NCBI GenBank assembly: GCA_905193145.1
Contig: CAJJNP010000053.1
Coordinates: 1-18,154 of the forward strand
DNA: 18,154 bases
Direction of reading: 5' to 3'
DNA from: an uncultured Odoribacter sp.
GTDB taxonomy: Bacteria > Bacteroidota > Bacteroidia > Bacteroidales > Marinifilaceae
A program made the translations under genes and the position numbers. Below are positions 7,305 through 15,162 of this stretch, in pieces (position 1 is the stretch's first letter; each line of letters starts with the position of its first letter). A model generated the notes under the pieces. The model was not told where the DNA came from, searched no databases, and worked only from the letters and a program-made list of their open reading frames with translations.

Positions 7305-9359
7305 TTAAATAGTAAATCTTATTTGCAAAAGCATATCATATTTCTTATTACCCGTTATACGCATCAATCCGGAACCTATTGAATCCTGACCTGAATAAAT
7401 TGTAATTCCTGATTTAAAATAACAAGTCAAACCCTTTATCGGCTTCCACGCTAGGTTAATATAACTCCGCCATTCCTCCTTCATGAATGAAGGGAAAGAG
7501 TAAGCATACAAAGCATTATTTTCAAATGCATATAATCTGGATTGGTATGAATCTGTATTAAACCAAGCAACCCTGCACTGCATTTTAAATTTCTCTTTAA
7601 TATCTTGATATATTATATCTTGATAAACCATAATACCTTTCTCTTTATTCATGGCCTTTTTATAAAACAACATACTAGCTCTTGTACGACATTCCCATCG
7701 TTCGTGCCAATGACAAGCCAATTGGTAACGAATCTCATGCTTGCACCGTAATGCTGGAATTCCTCCAGACAAATCTTCCGGACGTACTTCTCGCTTATAG
7801 CGTAAAGAATGCTCACATATTGAATGGGCATAAACAAGACTTCCCAATAATTCCCAACCCCAATCTCCTTGTGCAATCATATAGCGGGCACTAAAAAAAC
7901 GAAACCAGTCATAATATAAACTCAGCTTTAAGCCTTTCAACAAGTCAACATCCAAACCACAATACACCCCTTCTTCATTAGAAGTATTACTGAATTCACC
8001 AAAACCTGCAGCATAATGTGAAATATAGCGTTTCCCATAATATCTATACAACAAACAACCTGCAACAGCCCCTTTTCCTATACGCATACCATTCACTGTT
8101 GCTATGGCTCCTCTATCACACACGGCAGTCTCTCCAAACAAATAAATTCCCCTTATTGCTGTTTTATAGTCTACACTAAACATCCAACGGTTCATGCCAT
8201 CATCTGCGTATTGCTGATAAATCTGTTCCCCAGATAGCAATCCTGGTCTAAAATTATAAAACAATGTATTCAACCCGACTTTAAATGCAGAGGTATTCCA
8301 ATGGTATGAGACTCCAGAAGCAAGAGTTTTCAATGCTCGTTTTTTCGCACATTCATTATCATTTCTATGATATCCGGACTCACATAAAGATACTTTTACA
8401 TACTCCTCGTGTTCTATCGTATCCAGAGGAGTCAAAGTACCATCGTTTTTTTTATACGAAAAAAATACATCCAATGTCATGTTACTTTTAGGAGCAAAAG
8501 AAAAAGCCACCCCCCGCATAAACTTATTTTCATCAGTAGAGGTATTCAAGATAAAACCTTTACCGGATTTTTCATTGCCAACGGCAACTCCAGACTTCCC
8601 CATAGAAAAACCACCCCAAGCAACCAGCCCCTGCCCCCATTGCAATTTATAATCTCCAACAACAACCTGCCGCAACCAACGCTTACCTGCATAGGCCAAG
8701 TACATAGATAAGAAATCAAATCCTATTTTCTGATGACGGGTAAAATAACCTTCTCCAGGATCATTTTCCAATACAATTCCTCCCTGAACTTGCTGATTAT
8801 AGATATATTTATATTTAAACAACGTCCCAAGGGGAGGACCATAAAATCGATTTTTTACCTTTACATTATAATCTTTTTCATTTTCATATAAATAAGGAGC
8901 GTACCTTTTATAGCCTTCTGCTAAGGGAAGAGCCGTCTTCACCCTAGCCAATATTTCATGTCTAGTACGTATACTTTCTGAAAAGGAATTACCACGACTA
9001 CAGTCTAAAGCAATAAAAGACGAAATATTTTCCAAATCCCTCTGGCCAAAGCCAGGAACTAACAACAATTCATGAATATCCCGAAACTCTCCATGCTTCT
9101 GTCTGAATTTCAATAATTCGTCAATCTGACTATCAGATAAGAAAAAAAGCATTTTCAACGAATCGAATCCTGCAGTATTCAAATCAATGGGATATTTCGA
9201 TAAATACAAAAGGGTATTCAACATATCCTCATATCCATCCTCTGTACTTTCAATATTATTACTCTCCAACAAACGCTCCACATCCGATATATTTTGAGCA
9301 AAACATTGAAAACTGACAAACAGAAGAAAGAACAATAAGCGCAAACTATTCATTTTCAT
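7305..9359 (-). CDS. Exported helix-hairpin-helix protein with probable outer-membrane beta-barrel
   Basis: 684 residues from the ATG at 9359. An N-terminal signal peptide (MKMNSLRLLFFLLFVSFQCFA, likely cut before Q22) directs export. After a short helical segment come two ComEA-like helix-hairpin-helix motifs at about 57-117: PIDLNTAGFDSL followed by QIDELLKFRQKHGEF, then DIHELLLVPGFGQRDLENI. Residues about 150-684 are rich in alternating aromatic and polar beta-strands and end in FTI, as expected of an outer-membrane barrel. Known for the family: such HhH motifs bind DNA backbones, and Bacteroidetes carry related proteins annotated only by this domain. Function is not established; DNA binding at the envelope is an inference. 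A frame beginning with GTG at 9368 overlaps the proposed promoter, which favours the ATG at 9359 or 9353. Confidence 0.82.
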   Translation of the reverse strand: MKMNSLRLLFFLLFVSFQCFAQNISDVERLLESNNIESTEDGYEDMLNTLLYLSKYPIDLNTAGFDSLKMLFFLSDSQIDELLKFRQKHGEFRDIHELLLVPGFGQRDLENISSFIALDCSRGNSFSESIRTRHEILARVKTALPLAEGYKRYAPYLYENEKDYNVKVKNRFYGPPLGTLFKYKYIYNQQVQGGIVLENDPGEGYFTRHQKIGFDFLSMYLAYAGKRWLRQVVVGDYKLQWGQGLVAWGGFSMGKSGVAVGNEKSGKGFILNTSTDENKFMRGVAFSFAPKSNMTLDVFFSYKKNDGTLTPLDTIEHEEYVKVSLCESGYHRNDNECAKKRALKTLASGVSYHWNTSAFKVGLNTLFYNFRPGLLSGEQIYQQYADDGMNRWMFSVDYKTAIRGIYLFGETAVCDRGAIATVNGMRIGKGAVAGCLLYRYYGKRYISHYAAGFGEFSNTSNEEGVYCGLDVDLLKGLKLSLYYDWFRFFSARYMIAQGDWGWELLGSLVYAHSICEHSLRYKREVRPEDLSGGIPALRCKHEIRYQLACHWHERWECRTRASMLFYKKAMNKEKGIMVYQDIIYQDIKEKFKMQCRVAWFNTDSYQSRLYAFENNALYAYSFPSFMKEEWRSYINLAWKPIKGLTCYFKSGITIYSGQDSIGSGLMRITGNKKYDMLLQIRFTI

Positions 9360-9367
9360 CACTAGCA

Positions 9368-9396
9368 CAAAAATAGCAAGCAGATAAATTTACAAA
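9368..9396 (-). promoter_or_regulatory. Candidate promoter of the HhH/barrel gene
   Basis: On the minus strand TATTTTTG (complement of 9368-9375) fits the -7 consensus, with TTTG (complement of 9393-9396) 17 nt upstream. The start site would fall near 9362, only a few nt before the ATG at 9359 or about 10 nt before that at 9353, giving a leaderless or nearly leaderless transcript. Confidence 0.45.
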
Positions 9397-9419
9397 ATAA
9401 TTCACAAAGGTTCCCTATA

Positions 9420-9453
9420 AAAAATCTCCGGAAGCAACAACACACTTCCGGAG
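9420..9453 (-). terminator. purE intrinsic terminator
   Basis: A 9-bp stem CTCCGGAAG (9426-9434) with CTTCCGGAG (9445-9453) and a 10-nt loop. On the minus strand it is followed by a T-rich tract (complement of about 9417-9425). It lies 20 nt downstream of the purE stop. Confidence 0.85.
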
Positions 9454-9473
9454 TTTATTTAAACTAGTTCAAT

Positions 9474-9980
9474 TCAATTTGTTTTAAAATCGTATTTTAC
9501 TTGAGACAAATCTCTATTCGCATCGACAATCTTTTTCTTCAACGATTCTTTAAAATCAACCATCTTCACTTTTAAAGCAGCATCGCCTACAGCTAAAATC
9601 TGTACAGCTAAAATCCCCGCATTCATAGCTCCATTAATAGCAACAGTTGCAACAGGTATACCAGGAGGCATTTGTGCAATTGCAAGCAAAGCATCCATTC
9701 CGCTCAACGAAGAATTTATTGGTACGCCAATTACAGGGACTGGTGTCATAGCTGCAATAACTCCAGGTAAATGCGCAGCCATTCCTGCTCCTGCAATAAT
9801 AACTTCAATACCGCGCTCTGCAGCATTTTTAGCAAAATCTTCCACTTCAGCCGGAGTTCGGTGTGCAGATAAAGCATTCATCTCAAAAGGAATACCCATA
9901 TCGTTCAACACTTTTGCGGCCTTCTCCATCACAGGCAAGTCAGAAGTGCTTCCCATAATAATACTTACTCTTGGATTCAT
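9474..9980 (-). CDS. purE: N5-carboxyaminoimidazole ribonucleotide mutase (class I PurE)
   Basis: Converts N5-CAIR to CAIR in de novo purine synthesis, in the cytoplasm, normally as an octamer. The 168-residue length is that of class I PurE. Motifs: IIMGSTSDLPVM with the phosphate-binding GSTSD at 10-14, the active-site SAHRTP at 38-43 with the conserved His at 40, the loop GAGMAAHLPGV at 64-74 with His 70, and GVPINSSLSGMDALLAI from 85. The start ATG at 9980 gives MNPRVSIIMGS. The gene is divergent from hpt, so purine synthesis and salvage share one intergenic region. The partner purK is not in the window. Confidence 0.97.
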   Translation of the reverse strand: MNPRVSIIMGSTSDLPVMEKAAKVLNDMGIPFEMNALSAHRTPAEVEDFAKNAAERGIEVIIAGAGMAAHLPGVIAAMTPVPVIGVPINSSLSGMDALLAIAQMPPGIPVATVAINGAMNAGILAVQILAVGDAALKVKMVDFKESLKKKIVDANRDLSQVKYDFKTN

Positions 9981-10025
9981 CTATTAATATTTTTAGTCAT
10001 TCTATTTATATACATATATATGGTA

Positions 10026-10033
10026 CAAAAATA
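10026..10033 (-). promoter_or_regulatory. Candidate purE -7 element TATTTTTG
   Basis: Minus-strand TATTTTTG (complement of 10026-10033) fits TAnnTTTG and would start transcription about 40 nt before purE. No good -33 TTTG is seen. I see no purine riboswitch in the short leader. Confidence 0.42.
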
Positions 10034-10075
10034 AATATAATCCGGCTTTACACCCCATATATCTGCTAAAAATAT

Positions 10076-10083
10076 TACTTTTG
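10076..10083 (+). promoter_or_regulatory. Candidate hpt -7 element TACTTTTG
   Basis: TACTTTTG matches the Bacteroidetes -7 consensus and would give a leader of about 25 nt before hpt. No TTTG occurs at the expected -33 spacing. Confidence 0.48.
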
Positions 10084-10114
10084 TCTTATAATTAAACACA
10101 AAGTCTCCACGACA

Positions 10115-10654
10115 ATGAAAAATATTACTTTACTAGACAAAGAGTTTCGTCCATTAATCGAAGCAGAAAAAATCGACTTGGCAATTAGCAATATGGCAGC
10201 TAGCATGAATAAAGATTTAGACGGCGAAGCTCCATTGTTTTTAAGCATCTTGAACGGATCATTTATGTTCACGTCTGATCTTATTAAACAAATAACTATA
10301 CCCGGAACACAAATCAGTTTTATAAAAGTTGCCTCTTATAGCGGAACCAATTCAACTGGCGAAGTAAAAGAATTGATTGGATTAAAAGAGGATATACAAG
10401 GACGCACAGTTGTTATTCTTGAAGATATCATTGATTCCGGACGTTCGATGACACATTTGTTAGAATATTTACGTAATAAAAATCCACGAAAAGTTGTAGT
10501 GGCAACACTTTTCCATAAACCGAAAGCTGCCATTTTTAAGGTACCCATTGACTATGTCGGTATTACTCTTGAAAATGATTTCATTGTTGGCCGAGGACTT
10601 GATTACGAAGGATTGGGTCGTAATTTCCCTGATCTTTATATATTGAACTCCTAA
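10115..10654 (+). CDS. hpt: Hypoxanthine phosphoribosyltransferase
   Basis: Purine-salvage enzyme that joins hypoxanthine (and usually guanine) to PRPP, making IMP or GMP in the cytoplasm. The 179-residue length is typical. Visible motifs are LNGSFMF near 46-52 (PRPP pyrophosphate loop), the flexible active-site loop ASYSGTNSTGEV at 73-84, the PRPP-binding signature VVILEDIIDSGRSM at 99-112 with the acidic pair E103/D104, and the C-terminal DFIVGRGLDYEGLGRNFPDLYIL. It starts with ATG at 10115. It is followed 48 nt later by obg with no terminator between, so the two are probably co-transcribed. Confidence 0.96.
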   Translation: MKNITLLDKEFRPLIEAEKIDLAISNMAASMNKDLDGEAPLFLSILNGSFMFTSDLIKQITIPGTQISFIKVASYSGTNSTGEVKELIGLKEDIQGRTVVILEDIIDSGRSMTHLLEYLRNKNPRKVVVATLFHKPKAAIFKVPIDYVGITLENDFIVGRGLDYEGLGRNFPDLYILNS

Positions 10655-10702
10655 TTGTTCAAAATATCACATAAATAATATAATAATAAATAATATAGAA
10701 TT

Positions 10703-11692
10703 ATGGCTTCTACGAATTTTGTTGATTATGTAAAAACTTTCTGTCGCAGTGGCGCAGGAGGACGCGGATCAGCACACCTTCATCGTGACAAACGCACCAT
10801 GAAAGGAGGACCTGATGGAGGAGACGGAGGACGTGGCGGACATGTTATTATCCGTGGAAACCGAAATTACTGGACATTAATACATTTAAAATACCAACGC
10901 CACGTATTTGCCGGAGACGGAGGTAATGGCAGTGAAAATCGGAGCACTGGAGCAGACGGAGAAGATGTTACCATAGAGGTTCCACTAGGAACTGTCGCCC
11001 GCGATGCTGAAACGGGAGAAACCATTTGTGAAATCACTGCTGATGGAGAAACATTTATCCTTGTAAGAGGTGGACGGGGAGGATTAGGCAACTGGAATTT
11101 CAAATCACCAACCAATCAGACACCTCGCTTTGCACAACCTGGAGAACCACGCATTGAACGTACTGTTATTCTTGAATTAAAGGTATTAGCTGATGTTGGA
11201 TTAGTTGGTTTTCCAAATGCCGGAAAATCGACACTATTATCGGTAGTCTCTGCTGCAAAACCAGAAATAGCCAACTATCCATTTACAACGCTCGTTCCTA
11301 ATTTGGGCATTGTAAACTATCGAGATGGGCGTTCCTTTGTTATGGCTGATATTCCAGGAATAATTGAGGGAGCCAGCCAAGGTAAAGGTTTAGGAATACG
11401 TTTTCTAAGACACATCGAACGCAATTCCGTACTACTCTTTTTAGTTCCATCTGATAGCGAAAATATTCACCAAGAATACAATATTCTATTGAATGAATTA
11501 AAACAATACAATCCGGAATTACTAGATAAAAAAAGAATTTTAGCTATTTCCAAATGTGACTATGCCGACAAAGAACTAATGGCTGAAATGGAAAACGATT
11601 TACCTGATATTCCTTATGTGTTTATATCATCTGTAGCAGGAACCGGCATAACAGAACTCAAAGATATTCTTTGGAAAGTATTAAATGAATAA
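10703..11692 (+). CDS. obg: Obg family GTPase (ObgE/CgtA), 50S assembly
   Basis: Essential GTPase that acts in large-subunit maturation and stress control. The 329 residues comprise the glycine-rich Obg fold (1 to about 158, with [11 protein letters not shown] at 36-46 and [10 protein letters not shown] at 124-133) and the G domain. The G domain has G1 GFPNAGKST at 169-177, G2 around T195 in YPFTTL, G3 DIPGIIEG at 216-223, G4 SKCD at 283-286 and G5 SSVAG at 309-313. G4 has Ser where NKxD is canonical. The protein stops right after the G domain, so the C-terminal OCT domain found in many bacteria is absent. No frameshift is evident; a terminator follows within a few nt of the stop. Confidence 0.97.
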   Translation: MASTNFVDYVKTFCRSGAGGRGSAHLHRDKRTMKGGPDGGDGGRGGHVIIRGNRNYWTLIHLKYQRHVFAGDGGNGSENRSTGADGEDVTIEVPLGTVARDAETGETICEITADGETFILVRGGRGGLGNWNFKSPTNQTPRFAQPGEPRIERTVILELKVLADVGLVGFPNAGKSTLLSVVSAAKPEIANYPFTTLVPNLGIVNYRDGRSFVMADIPGIIEGASQGKGLGIRFLRHIERNSVLLFLVPSDSENIHQEYNILLNELKQYNPELLDKKRILAISKCDYADKELMAEMENDLPDIPYVFISSVAGTGITELKDILWKVLNE

Positions 11693-11693
11693 T

Positions 11694-11724
11694 AAAAACG
11701 GGGAATTTGAAACTCCCCGTTTTT
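11694..11724. terminator. Bidirectional terminator after obg and the DUF4097-like gene
   Basis: An 11-bp stem (11694-11704 with 11714-11724), core CGGGGA/TCCCCG, with a 9-nt loop and A and T tracts in the arms. It separates obg on the plus strand from the convergent gene whose stop is at 11731. Confidence 0.87.
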
Positions 11725-11730
11725 TGTATC

Positions 11731-12777
11731 TCATTGAATAAAAAGACTACCATTTGATAACTCTAGGAATACTTTCCCTTCATACTTCTCATTACCAACA
11801 AACTTTGTTCCTATCGTTATGTTACGCTCAGATGTTGGGCGTTCATCAAGCACCCATCCCTGAGGCAAATTAATTTTTAAAGATTTATTGTGCTTCACTT
11901 CCAATTGGTAGCCTGCATTATTCGCAAAAGACAATCCTACTTTTGTAAATGAGCCCTTTAAGCAAAGCTCAGAAAATAAAGATTGTATATTCCGAATATT
12001 CATCTCTCCCATTTTCATTTCCATATCAAGGAAATTGGCTAAATCTTGCATCTCATATTTTGTAAAAGAAGAACTTCCAGTCAAATCCTCAATATCACCC
12101 AATTTAATAGTTCCACCGGAAGAACGGATATTTAGTTTATCAATCGATGCCAAATCTCCAGAACATGAGTTAGTCGTCAAACGAACATCTTCCCCTTCGC
12201 CCAATATAATAGAACAATCTTTAAAATCGCCCGTCATTGTCTCTACCTGTTCAACATTAAAACTACCTTTTGACTGTTTGATATAAAATTCTCCTCCCTT
12301 CAAGGTGGCTGCTTTAAAATCACCATTTTGCACATCAACATTTAATACTCCCTCAAAGTTTCCCAAAAAAACTGCACCATTAGAATTGATTATGCGCAAT
12401 TTTACTCCTTTAGGTAAAGATACTCTATAATCGACCTTAACTGTAAGTCCAGACATAAACTGCTTAAATGCCATATCTTTACCATATGAGGTCTTTAAAT
12501 CAAGGTAATTTCCCGTACGAGTTTCCAACACTTGGATCAAATCCATAGTTTCATCAGCTTTGGCTGCAGATTTCGCGGTCACCTTCATATTAGCATAAAC
12601 ATGAATCTCATCCCCACTTGTCTGCACAACTTCAATCTTCCCATAATTATTTGTCAATACAACCTCCTCTATTCCCGTTTTAGGAAAACGTTTTTCATAC
12701 TCCTTTTGACACTCTTGTGCATTCAACTCTGTAAATACTGCCAACAGGCAACACATTAAGATAAAAATCGACCTCAT
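11731..12777 (-). CDS. Secreted putative adhesin, DUF4097-like
   Basis: 348 residues with a signal peptide (MRSIFILMCCLLAVFTELNA, cleavage likely before Q21). The mature part is made of repeated short beta-strand units such as VVLTNNYGKIEVVQTSG, LRIINSNGAVFLGNF, LNVDVQNGDFKAATLKGG and FNVEQVETMTGDFKD. This is the pattern of DUF4097/putative-adhesin right-handed beta-helix proteins. The segment NNYGKIEV near 43-50 is typical of the start of these domains. There is no C-terminal sorting signal or membrane helix that I can see, so a periplasmic location is the default. It is the last gene of the rplY-pth operon, 18 nt after the DUF4924 gene. Function unknown; the adhesin name is a family label only. 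Confidence 0.72.
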   Translation of the reverse strand: MRSIFILMCCLLAVFTELNAQECQKEYEKRFPKTGIEEVVLTNNYGKIEVVQTSGDEIHVYANMKVTAKSAAKADETMDLIQVLETRTGNYLDLKTSYGKDMAFKQFMSGLTVKVDYRVSLPKGVKLRIINSNGAVFLGNFEGVLNVDVQNGDFKAATLKGGEFYIKQSKGSFNVEQVETMTGDFKDCSIILGEGEDVRLTTNSCSGDLASIDKLNIRSSGGTIKLGDIEDLTGSSSFTKYEMQDLANFLDMEMKMGEMNIRNIQSLFSELCLKGSFTKVGLSFANNAGYQLEVKHNKSLKINLPQGWVLDERPTSERNITIGTKFVGNEKYEGKVFLELSNGSLFIQ

Positions 12778-12795
12778 AAAATAATAGTTTATAAC

Positions 12796-13347
12796 TTACT
12801 CAAAACCTATTTTTTCCTCTTCTTCCATTTGCTTATATCTGACAGACAAATATGCTATCATTTTACTAAAAGATTCCATAGCAGTAGCCGTTTCTGGATT
12901 GATTTCCTTCTTCTGCAAACGAAGCAATAAATTTCCATAAAGTCCATTCATTGCTAATTCTACATCTGAAATTTCATTACCAGCCTCCGCTTTACGACGA
13001 AATTCCACTAAATTACCGGCTGCCATTGTCACTAGTTGTTGATAGCGTTGATCATGTGCTTTATGCAACAAAAAAAAGTGCAATTCTGTCAGCTCATCCA
13101 TTGTATTCTTTAATGCCTGAATATGTCCATTTTTCTCAACTTTCTCTTTTTTCATGATAGCAATTAAATTATCATACCAATCATGAATTTCGCAAGTAGT
13201 ATGTTCATCAACTTGAAAACCAGAAACAATATAGCGATCTACCAGTTCTATATTCAAGTTTAATGCCCGTAACATATCCTCAATCTGCCACATATATAAA
13301 ATATACTCGGCAATATTAGTCTTTTTTTTGGCGCGCGCAATTAACAC
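12796..13347 (-). CDS. DUF4924 family protein
   Basis: 183-residue soluble, predominantly helical protein. The N-terminus MLIARAKKKTNIAEYILYMWQIEDMLRAL matches the start of the Bacteroidetes DUF4924 family as I know it. The remainder has helix-rich stretches and a charged tail KQMEEEEKIGFE. The start codon is GTG at 13347; no ATG gives the conserved N-terminus. It sits 25 nt after the S4-domain gene and 18 nt before the DUF4097-like gene, inside the translation operon. No catalytic motif is visible and the role is unknown. Confidence 0.83.
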   Translation of the reverse strand: MLIARAKKKTNIAEYILYMWQIEDMLRALNLNIELVDRYIVSGFQVDEHTTCEIHDWYDNLIAIMKKEKVEKNGHIQALKNTMDELTELHFFLLHKAHDQRYQQLVTMAAGNLVEFRRKAEAGNEISDVELAMNGLYGNLLLRLQKKEINPETATAMESFSKMIAYLSVRYKQMEEEEKIGFE

Positions 13348-13372
13348 GTTTGTTGTTTTTTAAATAAAAAAA

Positions 13373-13768
13373 TTAAAAGTCTTCATCATCTCCAGACTTC
13401 AGCCTGTCTATCATTCTTCTGTCTTTCTTCGTTGGACGCCCTAATCCCCTTGGACGATATTCAAAGCCATAAGCCTTTACAGCATTCAACAAAGCTAATG
13501 TCTCTGGAGGCGTTACATCTTCAACAAAATCAACAGCCAACTGAGCAGACATTCGTTTTATAGTAAGCTGCTTTACCAAATAATGTCTTTCTATTGGCGG
13601 AACTCTGACCTTCACAACCTCCCCTCCTTTCAATTCACGAGAAGGCTTTACATGCACATCTCCGATTGACACATGTCCCTTATTACACTCCTCTGCAGCC
13701 AGAGAACGTGTTTTAAATATTCTGACAGCCCAAAGCCACTTGTCAATTCTCACCTTTTCTTCCGCCAT
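13373..13768 (-). CDS. hslR: S4-domain RNA-binding protein (Hsp15/HslR-like)
   Basis: Small 131-residue RNA-binding protein of the heat-shock protein 15 group. In E. coli this family rescues 50S subunits carrying stalled nascent chains with tRNA. The S4 domain spans about 6-60: RIDKWLWAVRIFKTRSLAAEECNKG, then HVKPSRELKGGEVVKVR. The basic C-terminus GLGRPTKKDRRMIDRL is typical. It lies 12 nt after pth, a peptidyl-tRNA recycling enzyme, which fits a shared role in clearing stalled ribosomes. The symbol is by family resemblance rather than proven orthology. Confidence 0.88.
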   Translation of the reverse strand: MAEEKVRIDKWLWAVRIFKTRSLAAEECNKGHVSIGDVHVKPSRELKGGEVVKVRVPPIERHYLVKQLTIKRMSAQLAVDFVEDVTPPETLALLNAVKAYGFEYRPRGLGRPTKKDRRMIDRLKSGDDEDF

Positions 13769-13780
13769 ATTCTCTCAGAA

Positions 13781-14350
13781 TTACTTTTTATTAGTATTAT
13801 AAGTATTCATTGTTCTTGCTATACCTTGCAGAACAAAACTAGTGATGATTTCTCCTCCTCGTTTCAATAGCTCTGGCAACGCCTCTTGTTCAGCAGCATC
13901 CCAAGTTCCTAATACATAATCAACCTGCTGTCCCTTCAGAAAATCATTTCCAATACCATAACGCAAACGAGCATATCCTGTAGTATTCAAAAGGGCATTA
14001 ATGTTTTTTAAACCATTATGTCCACCATCACTCCCTTGTCCACGCAATCGAAGAGTACCAAAGGGCAAAGCCAAGTCGTCCACAATTATCAATAAATCCT
14101 CAAGGACTATTTTCTCTTTCTGCATCCAATAACTCACCGCTTTGCCACTCAAGTTCATATACGTATTGGGTTTTAATAAAATTAAAGTCCTTCCTTTAAT
14201 CTTCACCTCACATACTGCTCCATAACGCTTATCTTCAAAAATAGCATTGGACGCCTTAGCAAAGGCGTCCAACACACTAAATCCGATATTATGTCGCGTA
14301 TCCTGGTATTCCGGACCGATATTACCTAACCCTACAATAAGATACTTCAT
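13781..14350 (-). CDS. pth: Peptidyl-tRNA hydrolase
   Basis: Cleaves the ester bond of peptidyl-tRNAs released from ribosomes, returning free tRNA. 189 residues, the normal length. Active-site residues are in place: N10 in GLGNIG, the catalytic H20 in DTRHNIGF, N66 in NTYMNLSG, D92 in VDDLALPFG, and N112 in GGHNGL. The ATG at 14350 gives the canonical start [10 protein letters not shown]. It is 10 nt downstream of rplY and 12 nt upstream of the S4-domain gene, so it is clearly part of one operon. Confidence 0.97.
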   Translation of the reverse strand: MKYLIVGLGNIGPEYQDTRHNIGFSVLDAFAKASNAIFEDKRYGAVCEVKIKGRTLILLKPNTYMNLSGKAVSYWMQKEKIVLEDLLIIVDDLALPFGTLRLRGQGSDGGHNGLKNINALLNTTGYARLRYGIGNDFLKGQQVDYVLGTWDAAEQEALPELLKRGGEIITSFVLQGIARTMNTYNTNKK

Positions 14351-14360
14351 AAATTCTCAA

Positions 14361-14933
14361 TTATTTTGCTTCCTGAGCAGCAGCACGAGCAGCACGAGTC
14401 AACTTAATCTGCGCTATTACTACTTCTTTCGCATTTACAATTTCAAAGTTATCAAACGACAAATCTTTAACTTTCACTGATTTACCCAAACCTAAGTTTG
14501 TAACATCAATGTCGATTTCACCCGGTAAGTTTGCAGGAATAGCTCTTACTTTCAGTTTTCTAACAACCAATGACAATTTACCACCGGCTTGAACACCTTC
14601 TGCAAATCCATGCAATTTAACAGGAACTTCCATTACAACAGGTTTATCTTCAGCAATCTGATAGAAATCCATATGCAACACACGATCGCTAACCGGATGG
14701 AATTGAATTTCACGCATAACAGCTTCATAAGCAGTTCCGTTGATTGTCAATTTCACGATATACACAATCGGAGTGTACAACAATTTCTGCAAATCTTTCT
14801 CTACAACTGCAAAATGTACATTTTCTTTTCCACCATAAAGGACACAAGGTACTTTACCTTCTGCACGCAGAGCATTAGTTGCTTTTTTTCCTAAATCAGT
14901 TCTTAATTCTCCCTGTAATTCAAAAACTTGCAT
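14361..14933 (-). CDS. rplY: 50S ribosomal protein L25/general stress protein Ctc (bL25)
   Basis: Binds 5S rRNA on the large subunit. The 190 residues form the long CTC type: an N-terminal L25 domain (1 to about 92, start MQVFELQGELRTDLGKKA, with VPCVLYGGKENVHFAV) and a C-terminal beta domain (about 93-180, with VPVKLHGFAEGVQAGGKL and IDIDVTNLGLGKSVKV). The tail AARAAAQEAK is alanine-rich. It is the first gene of the operon with pth and the S4-domain gene. A roughly 100-nt leader with possible RNA structure precedes it. Confidence 0.95.
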   Translation of the reverse strand: MQVFELQGELRTDLGKKATNALRAEGKVPCVLYGGKENVHFAVVEKDLQKLLYTPIVYIVKLTINGTAYEAVMREIQFHPVSDRVLHMDFYQIAEDKPVVMEVPVKLHGFAEGVQAGGKLSLVVRKLKVRAIPANLPGEIDIDVTNLGLGKSVKVKDLSFDNFEIVNAKEVVIAQIKLTRAARAAAQEAK

Positions 14934-14958
14934 ATCAAATTCTTTTTTGTGCTACTCA

Positions 14959-15027
14959 AAAACAAGCTTTAACTCCGGGGATCTAAGCCAACTTGTTTTC
15001 CCATCACACGATTATAAATATTCCCCG
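14959..15027 (-). promoter_or_regulatory. Possible structured leader of the rplY-pth operon
   Basis: In the rplY 5' leader an 8-bp stem (14959-14966 with 14992-14999) encloses a short inner stem around 14967-14987. The loop contains CGGGGA (14976-14981), which is complementary to TCCCCG at 15022-15027 further upstream in the leader. Local hairpin and long-range pairing could coexist as a pseudoknot or compete. On the minus strand the hairpin is followed by a T-rich tract, so it resembles an attenuator. The structure is reasoned by eye only. Confidence 0.35.
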
Positions 15028-15039
15028 TAATTTGGGTCA

Positions 15040-15047
15040 CAAAGATA
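15040..15047 (-). promoter_or_regulatory. Candidate rplY -7 element TATCTTTG
   Basis: Minus-strand TATCTTTG (complement of 15040-15047) fits TAnnTTTG and places the start about 100 nt before rplY, leaving an unusually long leader. The -33 region has no exact TTTG. Confidence 0.5.
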
Positions 15048-15117
15048 ACAATTATATTTCGAAAATCACTCACAACAAAATATATTTTAAATACATGCAT
15101 CATTTACTCTATATTTA

Positions 15118-15150
15118 GAAAGAAAAATCTCTGAAAAAGTTTTTTCTTTC
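15118..15150. repeat. 10-bp inverted repeat over the ferredoxin promoter
   Basis: GAAAGAAAAA (15118-15127) and its exact reverse complement TTTTTCTTTC (15141-15150) flank a 13-nt spacer. The right arm covers the position expected for the -33 contact of the ferredoxin promoter, so an operator is possible. Low complexity weakens the case. Confidence 0.4.
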
Positions 15151-15162
15151 AAATATTGGTTA

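Noticed and set aside
9360..9368. GTG start for the HhH/barrel gene
   Set aside because: Overlaps the -7 element; two ATG codons just downstream give a better signal peptide.
10068..10131. 14-nt direct repeat AAAAATATTACTTT at 10068-10081 and 10118-10131, exactly 50 nt apart
   Set aside because: One copy contains the hpt -7 element and the other the first hpt codons. AT-rich, only two copies, and the second lacks TTTG, so probably chance.
14247..14894. Plus-strand open frames over pth and rplY
   Set aside because: Antisense shadows of well-supported genes, without recognisable features.
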